Assembly (NCBI GenBank): GCA_964516635.1
Contig: CAZEZY010000074.1
Location: 1 to 11,897 of the forward strand
Origin: CAZEZY01 sp964516635
GTDB taxonomy: Bacteria; Pseudomonadota; Gammaproteobacteria; Burkholderiales; Burkholderiaceae_C
Reading direction: 5' to 3'
Length of the DNA: 11,897 nucleotides
The notes beneath the pieces were generated by a model, which was given only the letters and a program-made list of their open reading frames with translations, searched no databases and was not told the DNA's origin. Shown here piece by piece: positions 1-6,634 of this stretch (positions within the stretch are counted from its first letter, which is position 1; each line of letters opens with the position of its first letter). The position numbers and the translations under genes were made by a program.

Positions 1-303
1 GGCGTCATCTTTGCCTGTGCAGCGCTCTACACCTACCCCGAAGCCAAGACGGCTGAAATGGCAGCGCTCACGGTTTCACCTCAGGCCCAGGGACAAGGTG
101 ATGGCGAAAAGATCCTCAAACGCATCGAGCAACGGGCCCGCTACATGGGGCTCGACAGCATCTTCGTGCTCACGACCCGCACCATGCACTGGTTCCTGAA
201 ACGCGGCTTTGCCCCCGTGGATGCCGACTGGCTTCCCGAGGCGCGCAAACGCAAATACAACTGGGACCGGCGCAGCCGGGTGCTGGTCAAGAAGCTGGGT
301 TGA
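1..303 (+). CDS. argA: N-acetylglutamate synthase, C-terminal end (5' truncated by window)
   Basis: The reading frame is open from base 1 and ends at TGA 301-303, giving the last 100 residues of a larger protein. It carries the end of a GNAT acetyltransferase domain: a strand reading FACAALYTYPE, an acetyl-CoA loop region (Q-A-Q-G-Q-G-D-G), then helix and strand (MGLDSIFVLTTRT) and the closing WFLKRGFAP, followed by a basic KRKYNWDRRSRVLVKKLG tail. This tail, with 'Y-N-x-x-R-x-S-x-V-x-x-K', is typical of ArgA. The family transfers acetyl from acetyl-CoA to glutamate in the cytoplasm, the first step of arginine synthesis. The N-terminal amino-acid-kinase-like domain must lie left of the window. 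The gene converges on the ATP-grasp gene, and the two coding ends overlap by 17 bp. Confidence 0.9.
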   Translation, partial: GVIFACAALYTYPEAKTAEMAALTVSPQAQGQGDGEKILKRIEQRARYMGLDSIFVLTTRTMHWFLKRGFAPVDADWLPEARKRKYNWDRRSRVLVKKLG

Positions 304-1642
304 ACCAGCTGGAGTCGGCCAGGGCCACGGCGGTGGCAGCCGGCTCGTAAGGGGGCGTCCAGCCCAGCAGGCGGCTGGCCTGTTCACTGCGGCGACGCAG
401 ATCGTCATGGTCCTGACCATGCAGGTGGATGATGCCATAGCGGTAGCTGCCCAGCCATTTCAGGTCTCGTGCCTGCACGCGCGCGGATTTCGGGTACTCG
501 AAGAGCAACCCGTCAGGGAACGCGTCCCTGAATGCGGCCCGGTCCGAAGGGCCCAGGCGCGGCGGTGCATCGCCCCGGCGAAACACGCGATACACCAGGC
601 TGGCTGCGAACTGACCCACGGGCGTGGCGACCGGGAGGTCGGCAGGGTCTTGTCCGTGAGCCAGCGCCATGGCCACCGCATGCAGGTCCATGCCCTTCAC
701 CCGCAGGTAGAGATCAGAGAACTGGGAAGCCATTCGGGGGTTGAATTCGATCACGGTCAGGCGGTCGGTGGCTTCGTCGTAAAAGAACTCCATGTTGAAC
801 TGGCCATGATTGAAACCCACGGCCCCCAGAAAACGCCGGGCCACATCGAGTGCCCTGCGCTGGATGGCGGGGGGCAGGCGACTGGGCAGTTCGAACCGCA
901 TGAACGCATGCGTGCCCGGGTACATGATGGCATCGACCATGCCGATGGCCCTGACCTCGCCACGGAACACGTAACCATCCAGGTTGTACTGGGGTGCGCG
1001 GATCGGCTCTTCCAGAATCATGCCGTGCGCGGATCGGCCCGTCCCCAGATGGCGACGGGCCATGCGGTCAAACGGCTCCACCAGCCGCTCGATGACCCAG
1101 CGTTCCCAGGGTGAGAAACGGGTGTGCCGCTTGAGTTGCTCGCGGCCATGAACGGTCCGGGCCAGCACGGAAAAGGCCGCCTTGACCGGCTTGACAAACA
1201 CCGGATAGTCCACCCCCTCCGGGATGTCTTCGCCATAGGTGGCCTCAAGCATCCGGTAAGGGAGGTTGGCTTCGGGTATCACGGCCTGCATCACATCACG
1301 GGCATGCAGTTTGTGCTGACAAGCCAGAATGGCTTTGACCGGGGTCCCGGGCCACCCCATGCGCTCGGCCAGCATGGCCGCCGCCAGGCCACCAAACTGC
1401 TCATGGGTGGAAACCACGGCCTTCCAGCCCTTGCGTCGGGCCTGGCTGGCCAGGCGATCGACAAACCGGTCCAGATCGAAAAACGGGAGGCGGGCGTTGC
1501 TGGGAAATGCGTGCAGGTCAAATCCGGCGTGATCGATCTGGCAGCCCCAGCGCTCGCGCTGTCGCTGAAAGCCGATGGCACTCCAGTCGTAAGCAAACAG
1601 GGCCAGGGTGCGATGAGGGAACAGAGGATGCTTCTGAGTCAT
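287..1642 (-). CDS. ATP-grasp domain protein (predicted carboxylate-amine ligase), substrate unknown
   Basis: A 451-residue cytoplasmic protein with an ATP-grasp fold. Visible hallmarks are a first nucleotide-binding lysine in QHKLHARDVM (K111), the second lysine in YPVFVKP (K151), and the metal-binding pair E285 (FNMEFFYD) and E299 with N301/R303 (VIEFNPR). Residues 1-100 form a plausible N-terminal substrate or pre-ATP-grasp domain with a Rossmann-like THEQFGGLAAAMLAERMG segment. ATP-grasp enzymes usually activate a carboxylate as acyl phosphate and join it to an amine or thiol. I cannot name the substrate. The ATG at 1642 (MTQKHPLFPHRT) is preferred because the residues upstream in frame do not look like protein; no strong Shine-Dalgarno is visible. 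It lies 122 bp downstream of a lipoprotein gene on the same strand but beyond that gene's terminator, so it probably has its own promoter. Its 3' end overlaps argA. Confidence 0.8.
   Translation of the reverse strand: MTQKHPLFPHRTLALFAYDWSAIGFQRQRERWGCQIDHAGFDLHAFPSNARLPFFDLDRFVDRLASQARRKGWKAVVSTHEQFGGLAAAMLAERMGWPGTPVKAILACQHKLHARDVMQAVIPEANLPYRMLEATYGEDIPEGVDYPVFVKPVKAAFSVLARTVHGREQLKRHTRFSPWERWVIERLVEPFDRMARRHLGTGRSAHGMILEEPIRAPQYNLDGYVFRGEVRAIGMVDAIMYPGTHAFMRFELPSRLPPAIQRRALDVARRFLGAVGFNHGQFNMEFFYDEATDRLTVIEFNPRMASQFSDLYLRVKGMDLHAVAMALAHGQDPADLPVATPVGQFAASLVYRVFRRGDAPPRLGPSDRAAFRDAFPDGLLFEYPKSARVQARDLKWLGSYRYGIIHLHGQDHDDLRRRSEQASRLLGWTPPYEPAATAVALADSSWFNPAS
293..310. terminator. Hairpin at the convergent argA / ATP-grasp gene ends
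   Basis: A perfect 6-bp inverted repeat (AGCTGG, loop GTTGAA, CCAGCT) spans the argA stop codon, which lies partly in the loop. It could fold in transcripts from either strand. Neither side has a clear T-run, so it may act as a weak bidirectional terminator or 3'-end block rather than a classical Rho-independent one. Confidence 0.3.
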
Positions 1643-1714
1643 AGGCCGAACAGGGCTGACTGTAGCGCATGCATACCAGTACCCCCCAAGGGCATATGAC
1701 AGCCTTCCACCCAC

Positions 1715-1744
1715 AAAAAAAGCCACCTGTTTCGAGCAGGTGGC
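1715..1744 (-). terminator. Rho-independent terminator of the small lipoprotein gene
   Basis: Read on the minus strand, a perfect 8-bp stem GCCACCTG / CAGGTGGC with a 7-nt loop is followed at once by a run of seven T. It starts 20 nt after the lipoprotein stop codon. This is a textbook intrinsic terminator and separates the lipoprotein from the ATP-grasp gene. Confidence 0.85.
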
Positions 1745-1764
1745 CTGTGACGAGAGAAAAAAGA

Positions 1765-2001
1765 TTACTGCTTTTTCTCTTCGGTGGCTGCCGGCTGGGC
1801 AGCGGGGGCTGCAGGGGCCGCGTTGGCATCGGCAGCAGCAGGAGCGGCGGCCGGAGCGGCTTCAGCCGGTGCGGGGGCAGCAGCAGGCTGTTGAACAGCC
1901 GGTGCGGGGGCAGGGGCAGGCGCGGGGGCTTCTTCTTTCTTGCCACAAGCAGCCAGGACAAATGCAGCCGTCAAAACGGCAAACAGTGCGGATTTAGACA
2001 T
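1765..2001 (-). CDS. Small Ala/Pro-rich lipoprotein, function unknown
   Basis: The product has 78 residues from ATG 2001 (MSKSALFAVLTAAFVLAACGKKEE). It has a short lysine-bearing N-region, a hydrophobic core and an LAAC lipobox with the lipidated cysteine near residue 19, so it should be exported by Sec and anchored by its lipid. The mature part is a short charged linker (GKKEE) and then about 50 residues almost only of Ala and Pro with a few Gln/Glu/Asp/Asn, ending in a charged EEKKQ. It has no recognisable fold and is probably an extended, flexible spacer in the periplasm. A GTG three codons upstream (2010) is an alternative start. The residue after the lipobox Cys is Gly, which argues against the Asp-type inner-membrane retention signal. 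Similar PA-rich small lipoproteins are common in Burkholderiales, but I know no assigned role. Confidence 0.75.
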   Translation of the reverse strand: MSKSALFAVLTAAFVLAACGKKEEAPAPAPAPAPAVQQPAAAPAPAEAAPAAAPAAADANAAPAAPAAQPAATEEKKQ

Positions 2002-2209
2002 TTCGATCACTTAAGTTAAGGGTGCCGGGAGATACAACTGACCCGCTGTCACTTTCCCGGGGGGCGTCATGCGGGTGCGAAATTGCACCAGAAAGAGGAT
2101 CGGTGCACCAACGCAGAACAAATCATAATCCGCCACAAAAGGTCGGGAAAACCCTGAAACAAAAAAAGAGCCAAACCCTGTAAATCGTTGTCAAATTGCA
2201 ACAGAAGGG
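2002..2209. promoter_or_regulatory. Intergenic region upstream of the lipoprotein gene; short dyads, no clear gene
   Basis: About 208 bp separates the lipoprotein start from the end of the small gene at 2210, both on minus. It must hold the lipoprotein promoter unless there is read-through. Two related dyads are visible: GGTGC-6 nt-GCACC at 2074-2089 and the palindrome GGTGCACC at 2102-2109, about 73-108 bp from the start codon. A TATGAT-like minus-strand -10 lies near 2123-2128, but no good -35 box accompanies it. No tRNA or small-RNA gene stands out. Confidence 0.35.
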
Positions 2210-2210
2210 T
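2161..2210 (-). terminator. Possible terminator after the small gene coupled to roxA
   Basis: On minus, ACCCT (2210-2206) can pair with AGGGT (2179-2175), with an inner GTTG/CAAC helix. A run of seven T (2167-2161) follows after a 7-nt gap. The stem is interrupted and the spacer before the T-run is long, so termination would be inefficient or the match may be chance. Confidence 0.3.
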
Positions 2211-2698
2211 CAAAGGCCCAGAGTCGTCGCCGGAAAACCACGCGAGGAAACGGGCCAAATCGAGTCCCATTCCTGCTTCATCTGGGCCCTCATGGTGCGG
2301 TCTGATGTGCTCACCCAGACCGCATGAGGACGATCCAGGGCAATCGCCACCCAATCCGATGTGAGGATGCCAATCCGCGAAGATTCGCCCTCACCTCTGG
2401 GCAAGACGCGCGCCTCAAAACGGTGGTCGAAATGGCGCCGCCAATCCACAAAGCGAGGCGCGTGCAGCCGGAGATGTCGATAGTCCCGGCCAAGCATCTG
2501 GAGGCGTCCGCCTGCCAGCGCCCAGCGGGTCAGATCGTCGACCAACGGCCGTTCACCCAGAGGCCAGCCGGCAAAATCCGGATCGCAGAGACGGATGTGG
2601 CTCAAGCCGAGGCGTTCGGCCTGACCGAAGAGGTCACGCACCAGCGATGCAAAGGCAGCGGGGCCGTTCAAACGGCCTTCCGGTAATCCCTCATCCAT
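2210..2698 (-). CDS. Uncharacterised 162-residue protein coupled to the L16 hydroxylase gene
   Basis: The start ATG at 2698 overlaps the stop of the upstream roxA-like gene in the string ATGGATGA (8-nt overlap), which suggests translational coupling and a shared operon. The protein (MDEGLPEGRLNGPAAFASLV...) is soluble, with no signal peptide or membrane segment. It alternates helices and strands: LVRDLFGQAERLGLSHIRLCDPDF, then a second unit LVDDLTRWALAGGRLQMLGRDY, then RFVDWRRHFDHRFEARVLP, a strand-rich part (GILTSDWVAIALDRPHAVWV) and an acidic/aromatic end (QEWDSIWP). The order is faintly like one half of a phospholipase-D-type fold, but the HxK motif is absent. It may belong to a betaproteobacterial DUF (I recall DUF7931, not verified). 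I do not assign a function. Confidence 0.75.
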   Translation of the reverse strand: MDEGLPEGRLNGPAAFASLVRDLFGQAERLGLSHIRLCDPDFAGWPLGERPLVDDLTRWALAGGRLQMLGRDYRHLRLHAPRFVDWRRHFDHRFEARVLPRGEGESSRIGILTSDWVAIALDRPHAVWVSTSDRTMRAQMKQEWDSIWPVSSRGFPATTLGL

Positions 2699-3860
2699 CC
2701 TGGGACTCCTGCACATGCAACCAGCCAGCGGCATGCCATTCCGCCAGCACGTGTTGCAACGCGGGGCTGCCACCCCGCACACTTCGGTTGTCGAGTGAAC
2801 GGGTATCGGCCAGCATTCTCAGACGCTCCGCATCCTTGCCGGAAGCCCGCAAGGCTTCGCCGTTGATGAAGACATGCCTGTCATCGTAGAGCATGCGGGT
2901 TCGGCGATCCAGTACCACGCGGCCCGGCAACCAGGGGGCATCCGGTTCGCTGAACCAGACTCGGGGTTTCGGTTCGGTCAGCACCTCACCAAGGGCCAGG
3001 CGCAAAGCCTCGTCATCGGCCAGCAAACGGCGAAGACCTTCACGCCCAAAATCCACCAGACCTGCGGGCATCTCGGCTGGCCTTGTGGTGGCCTGCTGGG
3101 CGGGGTCCCGATAGAGGACTTCATCCTCATGGTCTTCGGTCATCCGCAACGCGAGTTCGCCCGCCAGCCCGCCCCGCTGAGGCGACCGGAACCCGACCGA
3201 GTAGGTCATGCACTCCGCATCGAGGGCAATGCCATCGTGTGCCCATTGGGGTGGCAGGTACAGCATGTCCCCCGGCTCCAGCACCCATTCCGCCTCCGGT
3301 TCGAAATGCTGAAGGATCTTCAGCGGCATCCCGGGCTGCAGCGAGAGGTCTTTCTGTCGGCCGATCTTCCAGTGACGTCGCCCCTGGGCCTGCAGCAGAA
3401 ACACGTCATAGCTGTCGAAATGGGGGCCCACCCCACCCCCTTGGGTCGCCCAGGAGATCATCAGGTCATCGAGCCGGGCATCCGGAACGAACCGGAAACG
3501 GTCCATCAGGGCGCGCACCGCATCCACGTGCAGATCAACGCCCTGCACCAGCAGCGTCCAACCCGACTGCTTGAGGGCCGGGAGCTGACGACGCTGAAAA
3601 GGCCCATGCCTCAGGCGCCAGTCGGCTTCGCTCTTGCGCTCGATCAGCCGCGATTCCACCGACTCCTGCGAAGCCAGATCGAACAGATCAGGCCGGCTGA
3701 GCAGGGGTTGAAAACCGGGGATGGCCTGCCGGATCAGCAGCGGTTTCTTCTGCCAGTGCCGACGCATGAACTGAGCGGGCGTCAACCCTCCCAGCAAAGG
3801 CGTGGACAGATCGGGCGGCACAGGCGGTTTGGCAATGAGAGGGGAGGCATTGGAAGTCAT
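2691..3860 (-). CDS. roxA: Cupin/JmjC ribosomal oxygenase, probable 50S protein L16 3-hydroxylase
   Basis: The 389-residue protein matches the YcfD/RoxA type of Fe(II)/2-oxoglutarate-dependent oxygenase, which hydroxylates an arginine of ribosomal protein L16 in the cytoplasm. The N-terminus has the family opener (LLGGLTPAQFMRRHWQKKPLLIRQA, about residues 22-46). The JmjC core carries the iron-binding HxD in GVGPHFDSYDVFLLQ (H147, D149) and the distal histidine in LPPQWAHDGIAL (H208), with GRRHWKIG (160-167) between them as in YcfD. The C-terminal part would hold the dimerisation and winged-helix segments. ATG 3860 (MTSNASPL) is chosen because upstream codons run into the divergent slyD-like gene. 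The small gene at 2698 is translationally coupled downstream. Pairing with a ribosome-associated chaperone on the other strand fits a translation-related role. Confidence 0.88.
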   Translation of the reverse strand: MTSNASPLIAKPPVPPDLSTPLLGGLTPAQFMRRHWQKKPLLIRQAIPGFQPLLSRPDLFDLASQESVESRLIERKSEADWRLRHGPFQRRQLPALKQSGWTLLVQGVDLHVDAVRALMDRFRFVPDARLDDLMISWATQGGGVGPHFDSYDVFLLQAQGRRHWKIGRQKDLSLQPGMPLKILQHFEPEAEWVLEPGDMLYLPPQWAHDGIALDAECMTYSVGFRSPQRGGLAGELALRMTEDHEDEVLYRDPAQQATTRPAEMPAGLVDFGREGLRRLLADDEALRLALGEVLTEPKPRVWFSEPDAPWLPGRVVLDRRTRMLYDDRHVFINGEALRASGKDAERLRMLADTRSLDNRSVRGGSPALQHVLAEWHAAGWLHVQESQDG

Positions 3861-3875
3861 GGGACAATTGTGCCA
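3861..3875. promoter_or_regulatory. 15-bp divergent gap with an 8-bp palindrome
   Basis: Only 15 bp lie between the start codons of the roxA-like gene (minus) and the slyD-like gene (plus). The gap contains the palindrome ACAATTGT at 3864-3871. There is no room for two promoters, so at least one must lie inside the opposite gene's coding DNA. Neither gene has a strong Shine-Dalgarno here. The palindrome could be an operator or chance. Confidence 0.35.
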
Positions 3876-4367
3876 ATGAAAGTGACCCCCCAATGCGTCG
3901 TCGCACTGACCTGGACGCTCAAAGACACCCTGGGTGAAACCCTGGACGAATTAACGGAACCCGTTGAGTTTCTGGTCGGCGGCCGCGATCTTCTGGAAAA
4001 AATCGACGAGGCCCTGCAGGATCATCAGGCTGGCGACAGCCTGGAATTGCACCTGGAGCCCGAACAGGCGTTTGGCGACTACGACGACCAGTTGCTGTTT
4101 CTGGAACCCCGAACCGCGTTTCCTGCCGAACTCGAAGATGGCATGGCTTTCGAAGGCCTGCCCCCCGGCTGCAACCCGGATGCCCCCAAAGACCGCCTGT
4201 TTTTCGTGAGCGAGATCTATCCGGAACACGTGGTCATGGACGCCAACCATCCCCTGGCTGGGATGGCCTTGCGGGTGCGCCTGAAGATTCACCAGGTGCG
4301 TGAGGCCACGGAAGACGAAATCGGCCAGGGCACCCTGGGCACCGGCTTCTTCCGACTCGAAAGTTGA
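3876..4367 (+). CDS. SlyD-like FKBP-type peptidyl-prolyl cis-trans isomerase, without His-rich tail
   Basis: The 163-residue protein follows the SlyD plan. An FKBP half-domain opens with MKVTPQCVVALTWTL...GETLDE and continues with the FLVGGRDLLEKIDEAL segment (the 'G-x-L-I-x-G-L-E-x-A-L' region of SlyD). An insert-in-flap chaperone domain covers about residues 70-125. The chain returns to FKBP at DANHPLAG (122-129), the SlyD/SlpA signature, then LKIHQVREATEDEI. It should isomerise Xaa-Pro bonds and act as a folding helper in the cytoplasm. It ends in GFFRLES and lacks the histidine/cysteine-rich nickel-binding tail of E. coli SlyD, so a role in nickel delivery is unlikely. The insert is slightly longer than in E. 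coli SlyD (PPGCNPDAPKDR). It diverges from roxA and converges on dut with a 12-bp gap. Confidence 0.9.
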   Translation: MKVTPQCVVALTWTLKDTLGETLDELTEPVEFLVGGRDLLEKIDEALQDHQAGDSLELHLEPEQAFGDYDDQLLFLEPRTAFPAELEDGMAFEGLPPGCNPDAPKDRLFFVSEIYPEHVVMDANHPLAGMALRVRLKIHQVREATEDEIGQGTLGTGFFRLES

Positions 4368-4370
4368 ACC

Positions 4371-4395
4371 AGCCGGGGATCAGGCGACCCCGGTT
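4371..4395. terminator. GC-rich hairpin between convergent slyD-like and dut genes
   Basis: CCGGGG (4373-4378) pairs with CCCCGG (4388-4393), extended by a G·T and an A-T pair, around a 9-nt loop that contains the dut stop codon. The stem lies in the 12-bp gap and the last codons of dut. No T-run follows on either strand, so it is only a candidate bidirectional transcription or RNA-decay barrier. Confidence 0.35.
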
Positions 4396-4829
4396 GAACC
4401 ATAGCCACCGGCACCACGTTCGGTGCTGGCTTCGAAATCGTCCACCAGATTGAACCGGGCCTGCACGACTGGCACCACCACCAGCTGGGCAATGCGCTCC
4501 ATCGGCTGGATGGTGTAGGCCTGCGGGCTGCGGTTCCAGGCGCTCACCATCAGTTGCCCCTGGTAGTCGCTGTCGATCAGGCCCACCAGATTGCCCAGCA
4601 CGATGCCATGCTTGTGACCCAACCCGGAACGGGGCAGGATGAGGGCCGCAAAACCCGGATCGGCCAGATGCATGGCCATGCCGGTGGGAATGAGCTGCCA
4701 TTCATTGGGCCCCAGCGTGAGGGCTTCATTCAGGCAGGCACGCAGGTCCAGGCCGGCACTGCCGGCCGTGGCATAGGCCGGCAATTGCCCGCGCAGCCGC
4801 TCATCCAGCACCTTGACATCGATGTGCAT
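4380..4829 (-). CDS. dut: Deoxyuridine 5'-triphosphate nucleotidohydrolase (dUTPase)
   Basis: The 149-residue protein has all five motifs of trimeric dUTPases: [10 protein letters not shown] (22-31), PRSGLG (66-71), [13 protein letters not shown] (83-95, with the catalytic Asp), MERIAQLVV, and the glycine-rich C-terminal [10 protein letters not shown] arm that closes over the substrate. It cleaves dUTP to dUMP and pyrophosphate, keeping uracil out of DNA and supplying dUMP for dTMP synthesis. ATG 4829 ([12 protein letters not shown]) is preferred over an in-frame TTG at 4853 because AAAGGA sits 8 nt upstream. It follows dctM by 20 nt on the same strand, so it may be co-transcribed with the TRAP genes, although their functions are unrelated. 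Confidence 0.97.
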   Translation of the reverse strand: MHIDVKVLDERLRGQLPAYATAGSAGLDLRACLNEALTLGPNEWQLIPTGMAMHLADPGFAALILPRSGLGHKHGIVLGNLVGLIDSDYQGQLMVSAWNRSPQAYTIQPMERIAQLVVVPVVQARFNLVDDFEASTERGAGGYGSTGVA

Positions 4830-4849
4830 CCGAAGCGTCCTTTCTGGCT

Positions 4850-6634
4850 TCAATCGCCCGCACGACGCAAGGCGTCTTCGAGTGCCTTGGCCGGATCAGG
4901 CTCGGGTGCAGCTTCGCTGGCAGCATCGCCTTCAGCGGCGGGTTCATCGCCCCAGGGGTTGTCGCTGCCCCAGCCATCATCGCCCGACCCACCCATGTTC
5001 ATGAGCTGCTCTCGCACGGCATCGGCATCCACCTCGACAGGCGCTTGCAGCTGACCAGTCACCAGTGTCGGCTGCCAGATCAGCAAGGCCACCATCATGA
5101 GCTGGATGATGATGAAAGCAATGGATCCTTTGTAGATCTGCTCCGTGGTCACGCGCTTGATCGGCTTTTTCGTGACTTCGTCCACGTAATCGTTGCGGGC
5201 GGCCACGCTGCGCAGATAGAACAGCGCAAACCCGAACGGCGGCGTCAGGAAAGAAGTCTGCAGGTTCATCGCGATGATGATGCCGAACCAGATCAGGTTG
5301 ATGTCGAGTTTTTCGGCCACCGGCGCCAGCAAAGGCACCACGATGAAGGCGATCTCGAAGAAGTCAATGAAGAAGCCCAGCGCAAACACCAGGATGTTCA
5401 CGAAGACGAGGAAGCCGATCTGCCCCCCCGGCAGCTTGTCAAACAGGTGTTCCACCCAGATGTGTCCATCGGCCGCGTTGAAAGTGAACGCAAACACGGT
5501 GGAGCCGATCAGGATGAACATCACGAAAATGGAAAGCTTGGTGCTGTTCTCCAGGGCCTGCTTGAGCACGGTGAACGAGAGACGGCCACGGACCAGCGCC
5601 ATGATCAGGGCACCCAGTGCGCCCATGGCACCGCCCTCGGTCGGGGTGGCAATGCCCAGAAAGATGGTGCCGAGCACCAGGAAGATCAGCAGCAGCGGCG
5701 GGATCAGCACGAAGGTGACCTGCTGGGCCAGACGGGAGACCAGGTTGAGGCGGAACAACTTGTTGGCCAAGGCCAGCGCCAGGGCAAACAAGGCACCCAC
5801 CATCATCGACAGGATGAAGGTCTCGTCGCCCGCGGCGTCACGGGTACGGCCGAACCACTGCTTCATCAGGTCGTTGTGGAACAGTGACCACACATAACCC
5901 ACCACACCCGACAGACCCATCAGCACCACGAGTGACCGGTGTCCGCTGGAGCCGTTGGGCTCGTTGTAAATGCGCGCCTCGGGTGGCAGCGCCGGCACCC
6001 ACTGCGGCTTGAAGAGGGCCACGCCGGCGATGAAGAGCAGATACAACCCCACCAGCATCAGACCGGGCAGCAAGGCACCGGCATACATGTCGCCCACCGA
6101 TCGGCCCAACTGGTCGGCCAGCACGATCAGCACCAGCGACGGGGGAAGCGCCTGTGCCAGCGTGCCCGATGCCGTGATGGTGCCGGTGGCAATCGACCGG
6201 TTGTAGCCATAGCGCAACATGATGGGCAGCGAAATCAGACCCATCGAAATCACGGCGGCCGACACCACCCCCGTGGTGGCGGCGAGCAGGGCACCCACCA
6301 AGATCACGGCCACGCCCAGACCGCCCCGGATGGGACCGAACACCTGGCCGATGGTTTCCAGCAGGTCTTCGGCCATGCGGCTGCGTTCCAGCACGATGCC
6401 CATGATCGTGAAGAACGGGATCGCCAGCAAAGTGTCGTTCTGCATGATGCCGAACACACGCAGCGGCAGGGCGTTGAACAGAACGGGAGGAAAAAGGCCC
6501 AGTTCCATGCCGATCAGGCCGAAGAACAGGCCGGTGGCGGCCAGTGAGAACGCCACCGGAAAACCCATGATCAGGAAGAAAAACAGCCCCACGAACATGA
6601 GGGGCACGAACTGGCCTGTCAGAAACTCGATCAT
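4850..6634 (-). CDS. dctM: TRAP transporter large permease subunit (DctM/FcbT3 type), extended
   Basis: The 594-residue inner-membrane protein has about 12-14 hydrophobic segments. It begins [29 protein letters not shown], contains [28 protein letters not shown] and [12 protein letters not shown] in the first half, and has the mirrored [14 protein letters not shown] (around residue 326) and [16 protein letters not shown] in the second half. These are DctM hallmarks. It is the Na+-driven elevator subunit that moves the substrate handed over by the binding protein. Start ATG 6634 has GGAGGG 8 nt upstream and overlaps the dctQ stop as ATGA. It is much longer than the usual 420-440 residues: there is extra sequence between about 213 and 320 (a soluble loop with [10 protein letters not shown] plus further membrane helices) and an acidic Gly/Ala/Pro tail from about 530 to the end. 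Confidence 0.93.
   Translation of the reverse strand: MIEFLTGQFVPLMFVGLFFFLIMGFPVAFSLAATGLFFGLIGMELGLFPPVLFNALPLRVFGIMQNDTLLAIPFFTIMGIVLERSRMAEDLLETIGQVFGPIRGGLGVAVILVGALLAATTGVVSAAVISMGLISLPIMLRYGYNRSIATGTITASGTLAQALPPSLVLIVLADQLGRSVGDMYAGALLPGLMLVGLYLLFIAGVALFKPQWVPALPPEARIYNEPNGSSGHRSLVVLMGLSGVVGYVWSLFHNDLMKQWFGRTRDAAGDETFILSMMVGALFALALALANKLFRLNLVSRLAQQVTFVLIPPLLLIFLVLGTIFLGIATPTEGGAMGALGALIMALVRGRLSFTVLKQALENSTKLSIFVMFILIGSTVFAFTFNAADGHIWVEHLFDKLPGGQIGFLVFVNILVFALGFFIDFFEIAFIVVPLLAPVAEKLDINLIWFGIIIAMNLQTSFLTPPFGFALFYLRSVAARNDYVDEVTKKPIKRVTTEQIYKGSIAFIIIQLMMVALLIWQPTLVTGQLQAPVEVDADAVREQLMNMGGSGDDGWGSDNPWGDEPAAEGDAASEAAPEPDPAKALEDALRRAGD

Noticed and set aside
209..1114. A 301-codon open frame on plus opposite the ATP-grasp gene
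   Set aside because: It lies antisense to a protein with intact ATP-grasp motifs and its translation has no recognisable domain; GC-rich DNA gives long shadow frames.
1800..1945. Possible tandem DNA repeat or CRISPR-like array
   Set aside because: The periodicity is simple codon reuse for Ala and Pro; there are no constant repeats with unique spacers.
1669..2019. Plus-strand Gly/Ser/Arg-rich frames over the lipoprotein gene
   Set aside because: They are reverse readings of the Ala/Pro repeat; the minus frame has a clean lipobox and its own terminator.
2874..3875. N-terminal extension of the slyD-like frame on plus
   Set aside because: The frame is open upstream but antisense to roxA; the SlyD-like start MKVTPQ at 3876 matches the family N-terminus exactly in position.
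5045..5887. A 280-codon plus frame rich in His, Gln, Asp and Glu
   Set aside because: It is antisense to dctM membrane helices; the odd composition follows from reversed hydrophobic codons.
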